From NCBI GenBank assembly GCA_020002185.1, contig CM034533.1, positions 67,368,119-67,432,118 of the forward strand: a stretch of 64,000 nucleotides of DNA, given 5' to 3'. Shown piece after piece: positions 11,675 to 22,204 of the stretch. Source of the stretch: Paraescarpia echinospica (lineage: Eukaryota > Annelida > Polychaeta > Sabellida > Siboglinidae). How positions within the stretch are numbered: position 1 is the first letter of the stretch; the number at the start of each line of letters is the position of its first letter. Position numbers and translations under genes: made by a program. The notes beneath the pieces were generated by a model. That model was given only the letters and a program-made list of their open reading frames with translations. It was not told where the DNA came from and did not search any database.

Positions 11675-11837
11675 GTCCTCAGTGGCATCACGCTGACGAA
11701 GCTGGGTGGAATCTTAGTGCTTGCGTTCTCCAAGTCACAACTATTCCAAGTGTTCTACTTCCGCATGTATCTGGGCATCGTCATCTTTGGCGCATGTCAT
11801 GGCCTCATCTTCCTCCCTGTACTCCTCAGCTACTTCG
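11675..11837 (+). CDS. NPC1: NPC1 penultimate exon, last transmembrane helices
   Basis: The exon runs from after tgcacag to TTCG|gtgagt. It encodes [20 protein letters not shown], then [16 protein letters not shown] and [13 protein letters not shown]. These are the final helices of the NPC1 membrane bundle. Residues such as SGITLTK and FYFRMYL favour NPC1 over NPC1L1. The exon ends in phase 1 and the Gly codon is completed by the terminal exon. It is missing from the inverted copy in the right arm. Confidence 0.94.
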
Positions 11838-12375
11838 GTGAGTACCATCACACTAATGCTGCGTGCAAACAGAAAACCTTAAGAGACTTAACTTTAAACT
11901 AGTTTATGACGTACACTTGTTTAAAATGCCTGCATCCTTTCTGCGATTGTTCCAAGCTATGTAATTGTCATACATGTGAAATTAAACTGCTTACGCTCTG
12001 TGTGAACACAGCATATGACGTTGGTGGATTAGCACTTTAGACCCCACATCATTTTATGAAATGTGCTCTGAGTTCCCGCAGCATGCACACAAAGTCACCA
12101 CGACATGGGAGCACCAACTTGTATATTGCCTAATATTGCAAGTTGTGGTTACTTTAAAGGGAGCCAGTCAGTTCCTCTACCCAGAATTAACGGGCGTAGT
12201 AATTTGTAACAGGAAGTCTGTTGTGTTGAATGTGGGGAAATGGGACATTGTTGAACATCAAAGGGTATTGCAATTAACGCAGCCCGACTCAGCTGTAATG
12301 CCAATAAAGCTAATTTTGAAACTGGATGTCTTGTTTACCATTTGAACAAGCTCCAGGGAGTATCTTCCAAATTGC

Positions 12376-12725
12376 AAATGTTGTTACTTACTTACTGATC
12401 ACAACCTGGGTCGTAGGAGTGCTGCATCGATAAATGTTGCACGAGTCGACTCCAGTCTTTGCAGTGGTGTGCTATTGAATGTCTGGGGCAAATTTTTCTA
12501 ACACGATGTAGTCCATTCCTCTCCAGGCAGCCACAGCCCCTTTGGCCTGCCTCCTCACAGAGACAGTTTCCAGTCTGCACCATGGGGCGGCAGGGTTGAC
12601 TTGTGTGGACATTCACTTTCCACCCCTCCCAAAGGAGAGGGCTAGCTGATCTGAACAGTGCTGGAGGCAGTGCCCAGCGTGAACCTCACCTTACAGGCCA
12701 TTGTAATATTGTTACGGGCTTACTA
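12376..12725 (-). mobile_element. SINE- or LINE-tail-like repeat with (TTAC)n end
   Basis: Read on the minus strand, the segment ends in gatcagtaagtaagtaac, a short tandem tail of the kind left by target-primed insertion. A 74-codon minus frame is open but looks like repeat sequence, not a gene. The repeat lies in the last NPC1 intron within the part of the left arm that has no counterpart on the right. Confidence 0.4.
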
Positions 12726-12916
12726 AACGCAATTTGGTGGGCAGCATACCTTCAACATAGTTAGTATAGTCTTAAGAACATTATATTAATTAATAAATGA
12801 AAAGCTAGGAACATACTGCCTTTTTATAGATCATTTGTCAATCAAGTCAAATATTTTTCCATTTACATAATAAAATTATACTGTTTAATGATTAAACAAA
12901 TCTGTTTTTGTTTCAG

Positions 12917-13053
12917 GGCCCCCGGTGAACAAGGCCCGTATCTACTCCCAACAGAAGCGGGATGGTGTCCACCCCCCCTCTGACTCCCCTGAGGATGATG
13001 TTGAACCCATCCTCAGGGGAATGATGGAAGAACCCTCACTTCCCATCCATTGA
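12917..13053 (+). CDS. NPC1: NPC1 terminal exon
   Basis: Acceptor gtttcag at 12910-12916; TGA stop at 13051-13053. It encodes GPPVNKARIYSQQKR, then an acidic segment SPEDDVEPIL, and ends PSLPIH. The GPxVNKA start matches NPC1. The human protein ends in a dileucine lysosomal signal (LLNF); here no such terminus exists, but DVEPIL resembles an acidic dileucine-type sorting signal with Ile at the first position. That reading is inference. An AATAAA signal follows at 13191. Two bases complete the Gly codon begun in the previous exon. Confidence 0.92.
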
Positions 13054-13190
13054 TAGACAGAGCTAATGGTCATTTGCTGTGTAAAATACCAGATCGCTGG
13101 TGGAATTTATTCGCATCAATGAGCACAGTATGGTCACCTGCCTGCTGTTGAGTCATTTTATGCTAACTTCAGAAGTCTTGCCCTAATAAT

Positions 13191-13196
13191 AATAAA
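13191..13196 (+). promoter_or_regulatory. Candidate polyadenylation signal of NPC1
   Basis: AATAAA lies 138 bases after the stop codon, in ataataataaaaccttt. It is the first canonical hexamer downstream and is the best candidate for the 3' end. No transcript evidence is available from the sequence. Confidence 0.45.
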
Positions 13197-15649
13197 ACCT
13201 TTATTTTATAACTTTTTCCTCACATGCAAATTGCATATGCCATTCAAATTGCATATGCCATTCTTAAGAGGTGGTCGCTTATAGCACCTCACCTCACTAC
13301 AGGACTATCCGAACTGGTCACCATGACGACTATTGGCCGATGTTTTGGATGCCATTTTGAATTGGTAAAAATACAAGTCCCACACCCCTTTTTGGTGGGG
13401 GTGGGTGTTTGAAGCAATATTAAATACTGTGTTTTTACTGCAAACTTATGAGATCACCCCAATGATGTGTACAGGGATAATTTGAGTAAGATTGTGAAGA
13501 AATAAGCATCCATGAAAGTTCATCTTGAACAATACTGTGGGCTATCTAGTGGGGTGGCCATATAAACAGCAGTGCAAAATTAATATCTAAGCAACATATT
13601 TTAAATTATTATGAAATGACATCAGGTGCATCATGTGATGGTATTGCAGAAATTCTCTCGCTGGCACCACCAAAACTTCAAAGTTGATCGCGTCGAACGT
13701 TTTGTAAAGAACACTGGATATCCCTTTGTAATTTGCATCATCATGATTCTTGCCGTAGACTGATTATTTGCATCTTTATGCCATCGGGAGTGATGTTTGC
13801 CTAGGCATGTCATCACAAATTATATTTGCATAGTTGTGCTATCAGGAATGGTGTTTACGTAGTTATGCCATCAGGAATTATATTTCTATAGTTATGCTAT
13901 CAAAAATTATGTTTGCATGGTTTTATACATACCAGGAAAGCCGTATGACTTTGCTGCATTGTAGAGATTTACTTAGTGAGATAAGGATTATTCTATGGTG
14001 CTCTCTCTTCAAAGGTGTTTGCCCAGATCACTGCATGTAGCACAGGTTCTTATTTCATATATCCCCACTCTGAATTATACACACCTGTAAAACAATTGTA
14101 TAATGAACAATTATCCATATCATTTAACAAAATACTGGCTGCATACAAAAAAACTGTTTAGAATGCACAAAACCATGCACAATTTCTCCTCATCTCATAA
14201 GACATTTATGAATAACTGCAGGATTTACAGTAGATCCGTAAAAGTTAGCACATATGTTATTTTGTCTATGTTGCACATTTCCTGTGGCCGCAATTCGCAG
14301 GGCTGTTAATTATGTCTATATATGAAATTGTATATCTACTAATAATCATTTATTTATTGATACATTTGACTGGAAAGTAGGCTCCATTAACCTTTATCAA
14401 AACAGATTTTGTGCTTCGATAAATTATGGTTCTTTATTATTAGGTTAAATATGAGGTGTCACATTTCGTTGGCATATTTGTGACAGAAGATTTTGTGTAA
14501 ACTTCTGGCCATAAATCTGGTGACATTATCCCAGGTGATAAATATGTTGTGGATCATGATTCAGTATCTTGCGGTTAGGCAATTTCATAAACTCAAGACT
14601 CAAAGGAGCAGTCTCATTTAGTATTCTCGACTAAGTTCCAATGAATAATTGACGTGGATGTAAAAAGTTGTGATAATGTTTGACGCATCGCGTGCATCTT
14701 CATAATGTACTTAATTAGATAGGAAAGTAATTTTGTATATTGCTCTGGTAATGTAGTATCCAATGCATCAGGGTAATGTTGTTCCCATGCGGTTGAATGT
14801 AATGTAATATTAGCTATATATACCTTCCAACTCTCACAGGTTTTCTAGATTTTTGTGTGTAACTCCCGCGGTATCAAATCACAAAGTGCTAACATTTTGG
14901 TTGTAGTAGTCTTGGAATGCACCACAGAGTGTCTTCAAGTATTTTGGCCCAGATCTCACGCTGTTGAGAAATCGCTTTGCCCATATTCTAAACAAAATTT
15001 CTTATAATATGTTCCCCTGATTTTTAAGCTAAAAAGTTGGCAGATATAAAACTATGACTTATCATCGGTGATTCATCACCATATGCAGTAATTTTCATGT
15101 GATAAACATAATGTGGTATATATGTTATTAACTTACTGGGGGTGATAGTTCCCTCTACCTTAGGAAAATGTTCTTCCATCGGTCGCATCCATGTTTTGAT
15201 TTGCTGTTACTCCTTTTTACCATGGACCAAATTAATGTTGTTTTGACACATTACTGTTCATTTTGAAGACAAGTCTGAGTCATTTGAATTTTCCATTTGC
15301 TCCGTTTCGTGATAACGCAAATGTTCTCATGTTGTGTTGTCGATTGGGGCTTGAGCTTGGAGATAGTCTGGGATCAACCGTGAAAGTGGCATTTTTGTTA
15401 TAGCATTGCACTCAGTAGTGAAATGTGTTATTTTGTTGTTTGCATTAGCTCTGTATGTTTATGTACAAACACAGAGCATATGATCATGTATTGTAGGTTT
15501 TGTGTGAGGTTTTGATAATTATAGTGTATAGATGTATATAATAGGTAAATAATTAAAATTTGAGTTGCAGTCACAACTTGAACAGTTAAATATTGATCCA
15601 TTGAATAAGAAAAATGCTTCTTGTATATATATAGTATTAGTGTCAAGAT

Positions 15650-17400
15650 TGCCTCCCATGTGATAGTACTGCTTATTGTTAACTGTCTGAGTAGGGAGCG
15701 AACATGATTGAATCAAACAGCAGATTCCGAATAATCTCGTCCGTCGCGTGTCAAATATGTGTAAGTTCAAAACAGACGTTTCCCGTAAATCAATAAAACG
15801 TTTATTAAATGACCGGTATTAGACTAAACACAGTCTTAATACACTTGATTAGGAGGAAAGCTGTCAGAAATGATACAGCAATGTTAAATCTGGTGTACGT
15901 GTGTTATATTTGGCCACATAATGGACTTATTTATTGTGTACGATAATGCAATTGGACTTAATTAATTTTGATAATTTCACATAAAGACCTGTATATTACT
16001 GTAGATTATGAGTTAAACAGTAAAAAATATATACTGCAATATGACATCTTGTGGTGTTCGTTATTGTAGGCATTTGGCCAAAAAAATTACTTAAACTGTT
16101 TTGTACAGCAATATAATTTAAAATTACTTAGAAAATATGAAATAAAAATTGGTATTATCAAAACGCCCTCTTCTTATACTTGATTTTGATTTGGGAAATG
16201 ATAAAACATGATAGAGAAATGTCAAATCTGGTGTACATCCATTACTGTTTTGGCATTTGACTAGAACATGTCCATAATTAACAAGCTTTGCATTGCAATG
16301 TAATTGATCTTTTAGTACGTTAAAAATACGACACACGTCACATATTTTTGAACAGAGTCAAGTCTATAACTATCAAATTTATCCTCACATGTCTTATCGC
16401 TATTTGCTGTCATAGACTAACTGCTACCAATACGTGTGATAAATTTAACATCCATGTAACTGGTAAGATAAGTCCATCGACAAAGCAGTCGATATGCGGA
16501 GACTTGTGGTTGCATCGCGGCTACCCAATTCACAGATCTGCGGCATGGTCAGCGTGCTGATTCTCTACATGTGAGATAACTCACTAGATATTAAATTGGC
16601 ACGTTACATTTCGCTTGTAAACTCACATTTCTGATAGAGGGCCTCATCTCATAACACCGACGCCAAACTCTTATGACCCAGCAATGTCATGCAAGTTTAG
16701 GCGAAATGCGTGAAAAATGGACTTGTGTGATTTTGATTTTCAAAAACGTCAATTTGTTTCTATTCGCTAGGTGGCACCACATATCCCTTAAGGACAGGTT
16801 GTTTTGCTCCTGCATCGGTATGTGTTAGACGATTATTTTTCAATGATAATATTTGTTTGACCAAAAATGGTCTTACGCAGTTTTGACTCTAGACAGACTA
16901 TATCTTGCCTGGGTGATCAGGTAAGGCTTTTTAGCCTTGTAATAAATGAAGTTTTGTGAACTTGTATTTTGTACGTCCCTTGTCGCTATAAATCATCTTC
17001 GCGCACAAAGGGACGTTGCTGCAAGATTATACGTACACCCACTACAGATCACTGAAGTTAAGTTCAGCCATCCTCGCGCACCAGGGGTCGGTACTGCTGA
17101 TTACGTCAGTGCCAGCCAGCTGTTCCCCCTGGCTGATTGCTTTGCGAAACTCTGAATTTAAGCTCAGCCTATGAAATCGCTCACTAAATCAGTGGTTGGC
17201 GGCAGGTCAGATGTTCATAATAGAACTCACTTCAACCAACCGTGGCTCCTGTTACATGCAATGTTTAGGAAGTAAAAGCAATTATTCGAATACACAATAC
17301 CGCTCAGCTGCTCGTGCTATTGAGCGAACGGGTCATTATATATTGGGATTCCCAGAAGTCGTTTATCTGTTTTCAAATTGGGACGGGTATTTGCGCTGTT
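15650..17400 (+). repeat. Second inverted repeat, left arm
   Basis: 15650-15735 (tcccatgtgatagtactgc to cagcagattccg) matches the reverse complement of about 21815-21897. 16900-17400 matches the reverse complement of about 21460-21790, including ttgcctgg, tttgtgaacttg, cttcgcgcacaaaggg and taccgctcagc. On the left, about 1.15 kb (15745-16895) separates the two matching blocks, while on the right they are adjacent, so the left arm probably took an insertion. Confidence 0.7.
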
Positions 17401-17489
17401 CTCACGGGTGACGCAGTCGCGACTGGCGAAGTCAATTATAAGTTTGACTCGGCTAACTTCTGCATTTAGCGTAGGAGATCTGTTCTGGC

Positions 17490-17645
17490 GAAGAGGGCTG
17501 CTGTAATCCGTACACTCAGACAGAAGAGGCTCAGGCTGGAGACGAAGAGGATTTCGAGATGGAGGATTTTGAGGATGTAGATGAAGAGGCTGAAGGCATG
17601 ACGATGTTGAGGATGGTCTTGCTGATCCTGATTACCTGGATGATG
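17490..17645 (+). pseudogene. Relic encoding a Glu/Asp-rich segment
   Basis: The frame gives TQTEEAQAGDEEDFEMEDFE, continues acidic, then needs a +1 shift to read HDDVEDGLADPDYLDDEWE. Such acidic tracts occur near the N-termini of several DNA-transposon proteins and some host proteins. It sits just inside the second inverted repeat. The sequence GA|gtaagt at the end could be a splice donor. The product is not recognised. Confidence 0.25.
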
Positions 17646-18950
17646 AGTGGGAGTAAGTAAATGGTAAAGAATATTAGGCGATATCTGCAGTTACTAAGAT
17701 GGCGTAAACCTTATAGCATGTGTAAGACTATCTGTTATCCATAGTTATGGATATCAATCCTTGTATCGTCCTTACAATGACCTTCGTGATTGATTAGTGA
17801 ATGCAAGAATTTCCCTCACAAAGAAATATGAATGCCAATGTTCATAATGATATTTGCACTATACACTACGTGTAGCAGATGTGACTACGTGTTTCAAATA
17901 TGACTGATTGCTGCTTTTTCTCACGAAAAAATTTGGCAAATGTAAAATTATCCATTTATGTGAATGAATAAACTAACATGTAAATTAGTAGAAGTTTCCA
18001 TTCATTGTTCACGAGAAATCAAACATTTGACCTTCACCTGACCTTCAGCGTCTGATCTTGACCGTGAATTGAAAAAAATAACATCAGAAATGGATTCTAC
18101 GCACCCCTTTATTTTGTTATACATAATTCTAGGACAAGTAGTTCAAAAATAAAATTTTCAAGATATCGCCCTATGGCCATCTTGGATTTATGCAAATTAC
18201 CAGAGTTGCCCAAAGTTGCCATTTGGGCAACCAAGCTGAATTTGTTCTAGGACCCCATAAAAATCAACAACAAAAGTTCATACGATAGAGCATTTCTAGG
18301 TTCATGAAATGACAAATGGACTAGTACGCTGTACTGTGCTTTTATTGAACTATAGGTTATTGATTAGACGCCTGCCAAAGCCGATTGTCAAGAGGAAATA
18401 TCGGTAGTATCGTAATTATTTGTATTTGTGTGCATTTTTCGCTCAACAAAGACTATTTCCGTCTGCGAAGAGATCAAAGAAAATCGCTTCACGCAGTAAT
18501 GGGCCGCAACGATCTTTGTTATATCCTCTAGTCGACTTGTTATAAGCAATCTAATATGGCTGCGTTGATTCCAACTGTCATTTACATAGAGTAAACTCTC
18601 AATAAGCCAAAGGCTTCCTTGTTCATTTGCCATCTGGATGTTCTGTCTGGGTGGCAGTTTTTTTTAAATAATGCTATACAATCCGGTCCATCCGCCCACA
18701 CAATACTAGGCTGCTAGGTCGGAATTCGTAAACCTATTATTACATTATTTACATATGCATATATGTAAATAGAGTAATGATAAGTATAATAACTGAAATT
18801 TATTTATTTGTAGTCTTTAATTAATAGTTTTAATATAACTAACATAATTTGTTCTACATTTTATCTGAAGTTTCTTTTTATGCAGTTTTGATTAGTATAC
18901 ATTGAATCGCCTGCTTGGATTTTACTGTACAGCGCTTTGAGCATATTATG

Positions 18951-20512
18951 CAGGCCCATAGCCGAGGGAACCATCCTTTTTGTGAATCCCCTTTCTCCAA
19001 AATGTGAACCCCTCTCAAAATTATATTGTTGTTCAACCATTACAAATATATTATACAAGGAATGCCTGATTTGTAAAGATGTTAAAGGGAGAACCGTTAT
19101 CTATCAAGTGATCATCACTGAGGGGTCTGTCTCCACTGCCATGTGTGAAAAAGGCAGTCACTATAGGAATGTGAGTCAAAAGACCATTGCATCCAATTAG
19201 CCATGCAGAAGGACTTCACACTAACCCAGGATCTCCTGTTGTGTAAACGCATAGGGTAACAAATACACAAGAAGCCAGTTTTACACCAAACGTAAAATGA
19301 TTACTCCTAATTGTAGTCACCCAGAGGTGACAGATGCAGACAAAATACTGGTGAATGAACTGGGTGACGATGATTTAACAATTATGAGCACATAGATTAA
19401 GCAATATAAAATAATTCATGATTTCTCATCAGAACTTTGTTAAAAAGTAAACAAGAGGTGCGGCTTTTTATTTTTTTTAGTATGCTGATTAAGGTAACCA
19501 CCGACTGTCAAAGAGGCTATTCTCGACAATCAACAACTTAAGTTGTGTAGAGAGTCTATTTCTTACTAGCTGCAAACCCGGTAGACAAAGTCATCTGGCT
19601 CGACACAAATCATAATTTTCAACTATTGCGCTGGAACGCGAATAATTAAGTTTAGCTTCACCTATTTTTAAATGGTTGCCGAAATACTGTGGTTGCTAGT
19701 TGTATGTTTGTAAATCTCAGAAAGGGGAGGCTTATCACTGACGAGGAGGCAAGAATGTGTGAAGGGCCTTTATTATCAATTATTAAGTCCATTTTTTTGG
19801 TCCGCATAATTGTAGAATACAGTTAGTGTTTCCTGGAGTCAGTGTTGTGTAGATGATACGGTAATTGACTGTTTGACACCTAGAATTTAATTCAAATTCA
19901 ACAATAGGACAATAGTTTTTCTAATCTTCTATTTACAGTTCATGTTTTATAAAGGTTTGTTAATTTACTAACTTAATTATGTTCATTATAAATTATGGAA
20001 CTTTTGCACCTCAGATCAGATAAGTATAATGTATTAATTGAGTGAAAACCAGATTGTAGATGTCATACTTTAACTGTTTATTCTGAAAAATAACTCGGTG
20101 CCTCGTTTATTATATTTCAAAGGGTTTCGAGTAAATAATTCAGTTATATTAACAATATACTATCACTGCTTGTGGGTTTTTATTAATACAATTGGGTGTA
20201 AATTAGGCGTAATCAGGCAACAAAATGGGACCAATCTCCACAGACCACATATGAGTCCCACTTTGTCTGAAAACGCACGCCCAAAACGATCTCGTTATGG
20301 GCCTTCATGGGGATGCAAATGTGGTGTTGTATATAAGATGAAAAAATAAAGACGAAACGAAACCGTATTTAAAAATAAGATGAGCCCCCACGTAAACATG
20401 TGGGGCCTTCTGCATTGTGAAAAATATAACCCCAAATGAACTTGTGGCGCCCCCTGGAGTCTGAATTGGTAAAATGTGAACCCTCCATTGTGAAAAGCTG
20501 GCTACGGACCTG
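18951..20512. mobile_element. Non-autonomous DNA transposon with 5-bp target duplication
   Basis: The left terminus is caggcccatagccg; the right terminus read in reverse is caggtccgtagccag. They are flanked by TTATG at 18946-18950 and at 20513-20517. Both ends carry related subterminal text (gtgaacccctct near the left, gtgaaccctcca near the right). The CAGG(C/T)CC(A/G)TAGCC termini resemble a DNA-transposon group common in invertebrates. The interior of 1.5 kb encodes no transposase that I can see. Confidence 0.7.
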
Positions 20513-22199
20513 TTATGGATATCTATAAGTATTTATTATAATGGGTGTATGCGTGACGATATACATGAGTATATACGATAATAACCATCATCATATTTTT
20601 AGTTTCATAATAGTATTTATATAACTACGTTGCCTACTATACTTCTGTACTGAACAAATATTATTATTATGAGTATACGATAAATAAGATCGGATTTTGT
20701 ATGATTAAAACGGTCAATAATATCGCAACGACTGAGGAATGGAGAGGAAGACGTCGACGAAGTTGGCAGGAAAGATGGCTGTTTGTGTGATGATTGTGTT
20801 GAATGACAATGTTATATATAATTTTATAGTACCTGTTGTAGCACACATTTTATTATTATAAAAACTTCTGATGATTATCATGGTATTTGATACAAAATTG
20901 GCAATGTTGTAAACTATACCAACTCATTTGTGACGACAAAGGTGCCTGCGTACTAATGCCTCACTTTCAATACGTAACGTCATAGAGCAGTTGTTGACGT
21001 TTATCGATGACCATATCGCAACGATAACACGTTTAATGGTATGGGTTATGTATAAGTGCCACATAATGCAAACCTATACATTTTAGAAAGCTCAAACTCA
21101 GCGATCAAACTACGTATGTGTGGTAATCATGTTCGATGTGGTAATGCAATTAGAGGCAGTTTCAAAGCCTTACATGTCTGTGAATATTATATATATGCCT
21201 AAAACCCTAGCTAATGTTCTCTGGTTGGGTAAAGCCTCCTTTAGGTTTGAGGGTCTTTCTGGATACGCCGGTCAAATAAATATTTCACTGTTCTATCTAC
21301 GACCGCAAACCAGGGGTGCATGGTTACTGCTTTGATTTTGTTTCTACCACCAAGATTTTTTGCCGAACGACAACGGGAGTGCAACTAGACTACCCTCTCT
21401 GGCACCGCTCCTGCGTAACAACAATGCAGACACAGTAACACTATAATTATTCAAACACGAAGCCAGCGACTTCAGGAAGTCACAATATTCTCACCAGCGG
21501 CTGAGCGGTATTTTGTATTCAAATAATTACTACCACTTCCCGAACATTAGACAACATGAGCAACCTGGTTGTCCGAAACGAACGAGAGGCAAACACTATG
21601 GAAACGATATCATTGATTGAGCATAACTTCAGCGGTTCGCAAATCTGCCAGTGGGTACTGAGACGGGTGTAACCAGCTGCGACCCTTTGTGCGCGAAGAT
21701 GATTTCTAGCGACAACGGACGTACAAAATACGACAAGTTCACAAAACTTAATTTATTACAATGTTAAAATTGCCTTACCTGAACACCAGGCAAGATATTG
21801 TATAATCGGAATCTGCTGTTTGATTCAGTCATGTTCGCTCCCTATTCAGACAGTTAACAATAAGCAGTACTATCACAAGGGAGGTAATTTAATCATCGTG
21901 ATTAAGCTAAAAAATAGCTGTTTTGATAACACATTTACATGATTTTACATTAGCTGTAGCAAACATGTGGCTATAGCGCTACATCTCATCGGCAGATTGT
22001 TCAATATTCTGTATGAATTGTTATAGGCAACAATAAATTGCTTAAAATTAACCCATAGCGCACACATATAAGTATTACTGAAATATGCAGTACATAGCTT
22101 ATTCTTTACAGCAGTAGAGCAAAAATGAAATGTTACATGTTACTTTTGGCATAAAGAAGTCTCACTTTGGCTTGAATATCAGTCTCATCCGATAAGTCG
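20513..22199. other. Spacer, no gene recognised
   Basis: AT-rich DNA that includes the right arm of the second inverted repeat (21230-21900). The outer end of that arm reads gggaggtaattta, similar to termini seen in molluscan repeats. No exon was identified. Confidence 0.5.
21230..21897 (-). repeat. Second inverted repeat, right arm
   Basis: Reverse complement of parts of 15650-17400. The best blocks are 21815-21897, 21700-21795 and 21490-21560. The spacer of about 3.8 kb between the arms contains the DNA transposon at 18951-20512. Whether the pair is a foldback transposon or a local inverted duplication cannot be told here. Confidence 0.7.
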
Positions 22200-22204
22200 T
22201 TATA

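Larger units (their letters stand above)
9225..14821 (+). repeat. Left arm of large inverted duplication (NPC1 3' end and flank)
   Basis: Blocks matching the reverse complement of 28975-37150 are: 9225-10590 with about 35945-37150; 12745-12917 with 35777-35945; 12917-13650 with 35045-35776; 13660-14821 with 28975-29945. The left arm alone keeps 10590-12745, which includes the penultimate NPC1 exon. Similarity by eye is high but with many substitutions and small indels, so the event is not recent. The outer limit on the left is near 9225, downstream of the exon ending at 9059. Confidence 0.88.
14822..18945. other. Spacer of the inverted duplication, left part
   Basis: AT-rich sequence between the arms. 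It holds the left arm of a second inverted repeat (15650-17400), an acidic coding-like relic at about 17490-17645, and otherwise only short open frames. Repeated phrases such as aaatctggtgtac (about 15890 and 16225) show further old duplications. No gene was recognised. Confidence 0.5.

Noticed and set aside
2433..13053. NPC1L1 as the identity of the transporter gene
   Set aside because: The blocks GISVEFCSHI, SGITLTK, FYFRMYL and GPPVNKA fit NPC1 and not NPC1L1.
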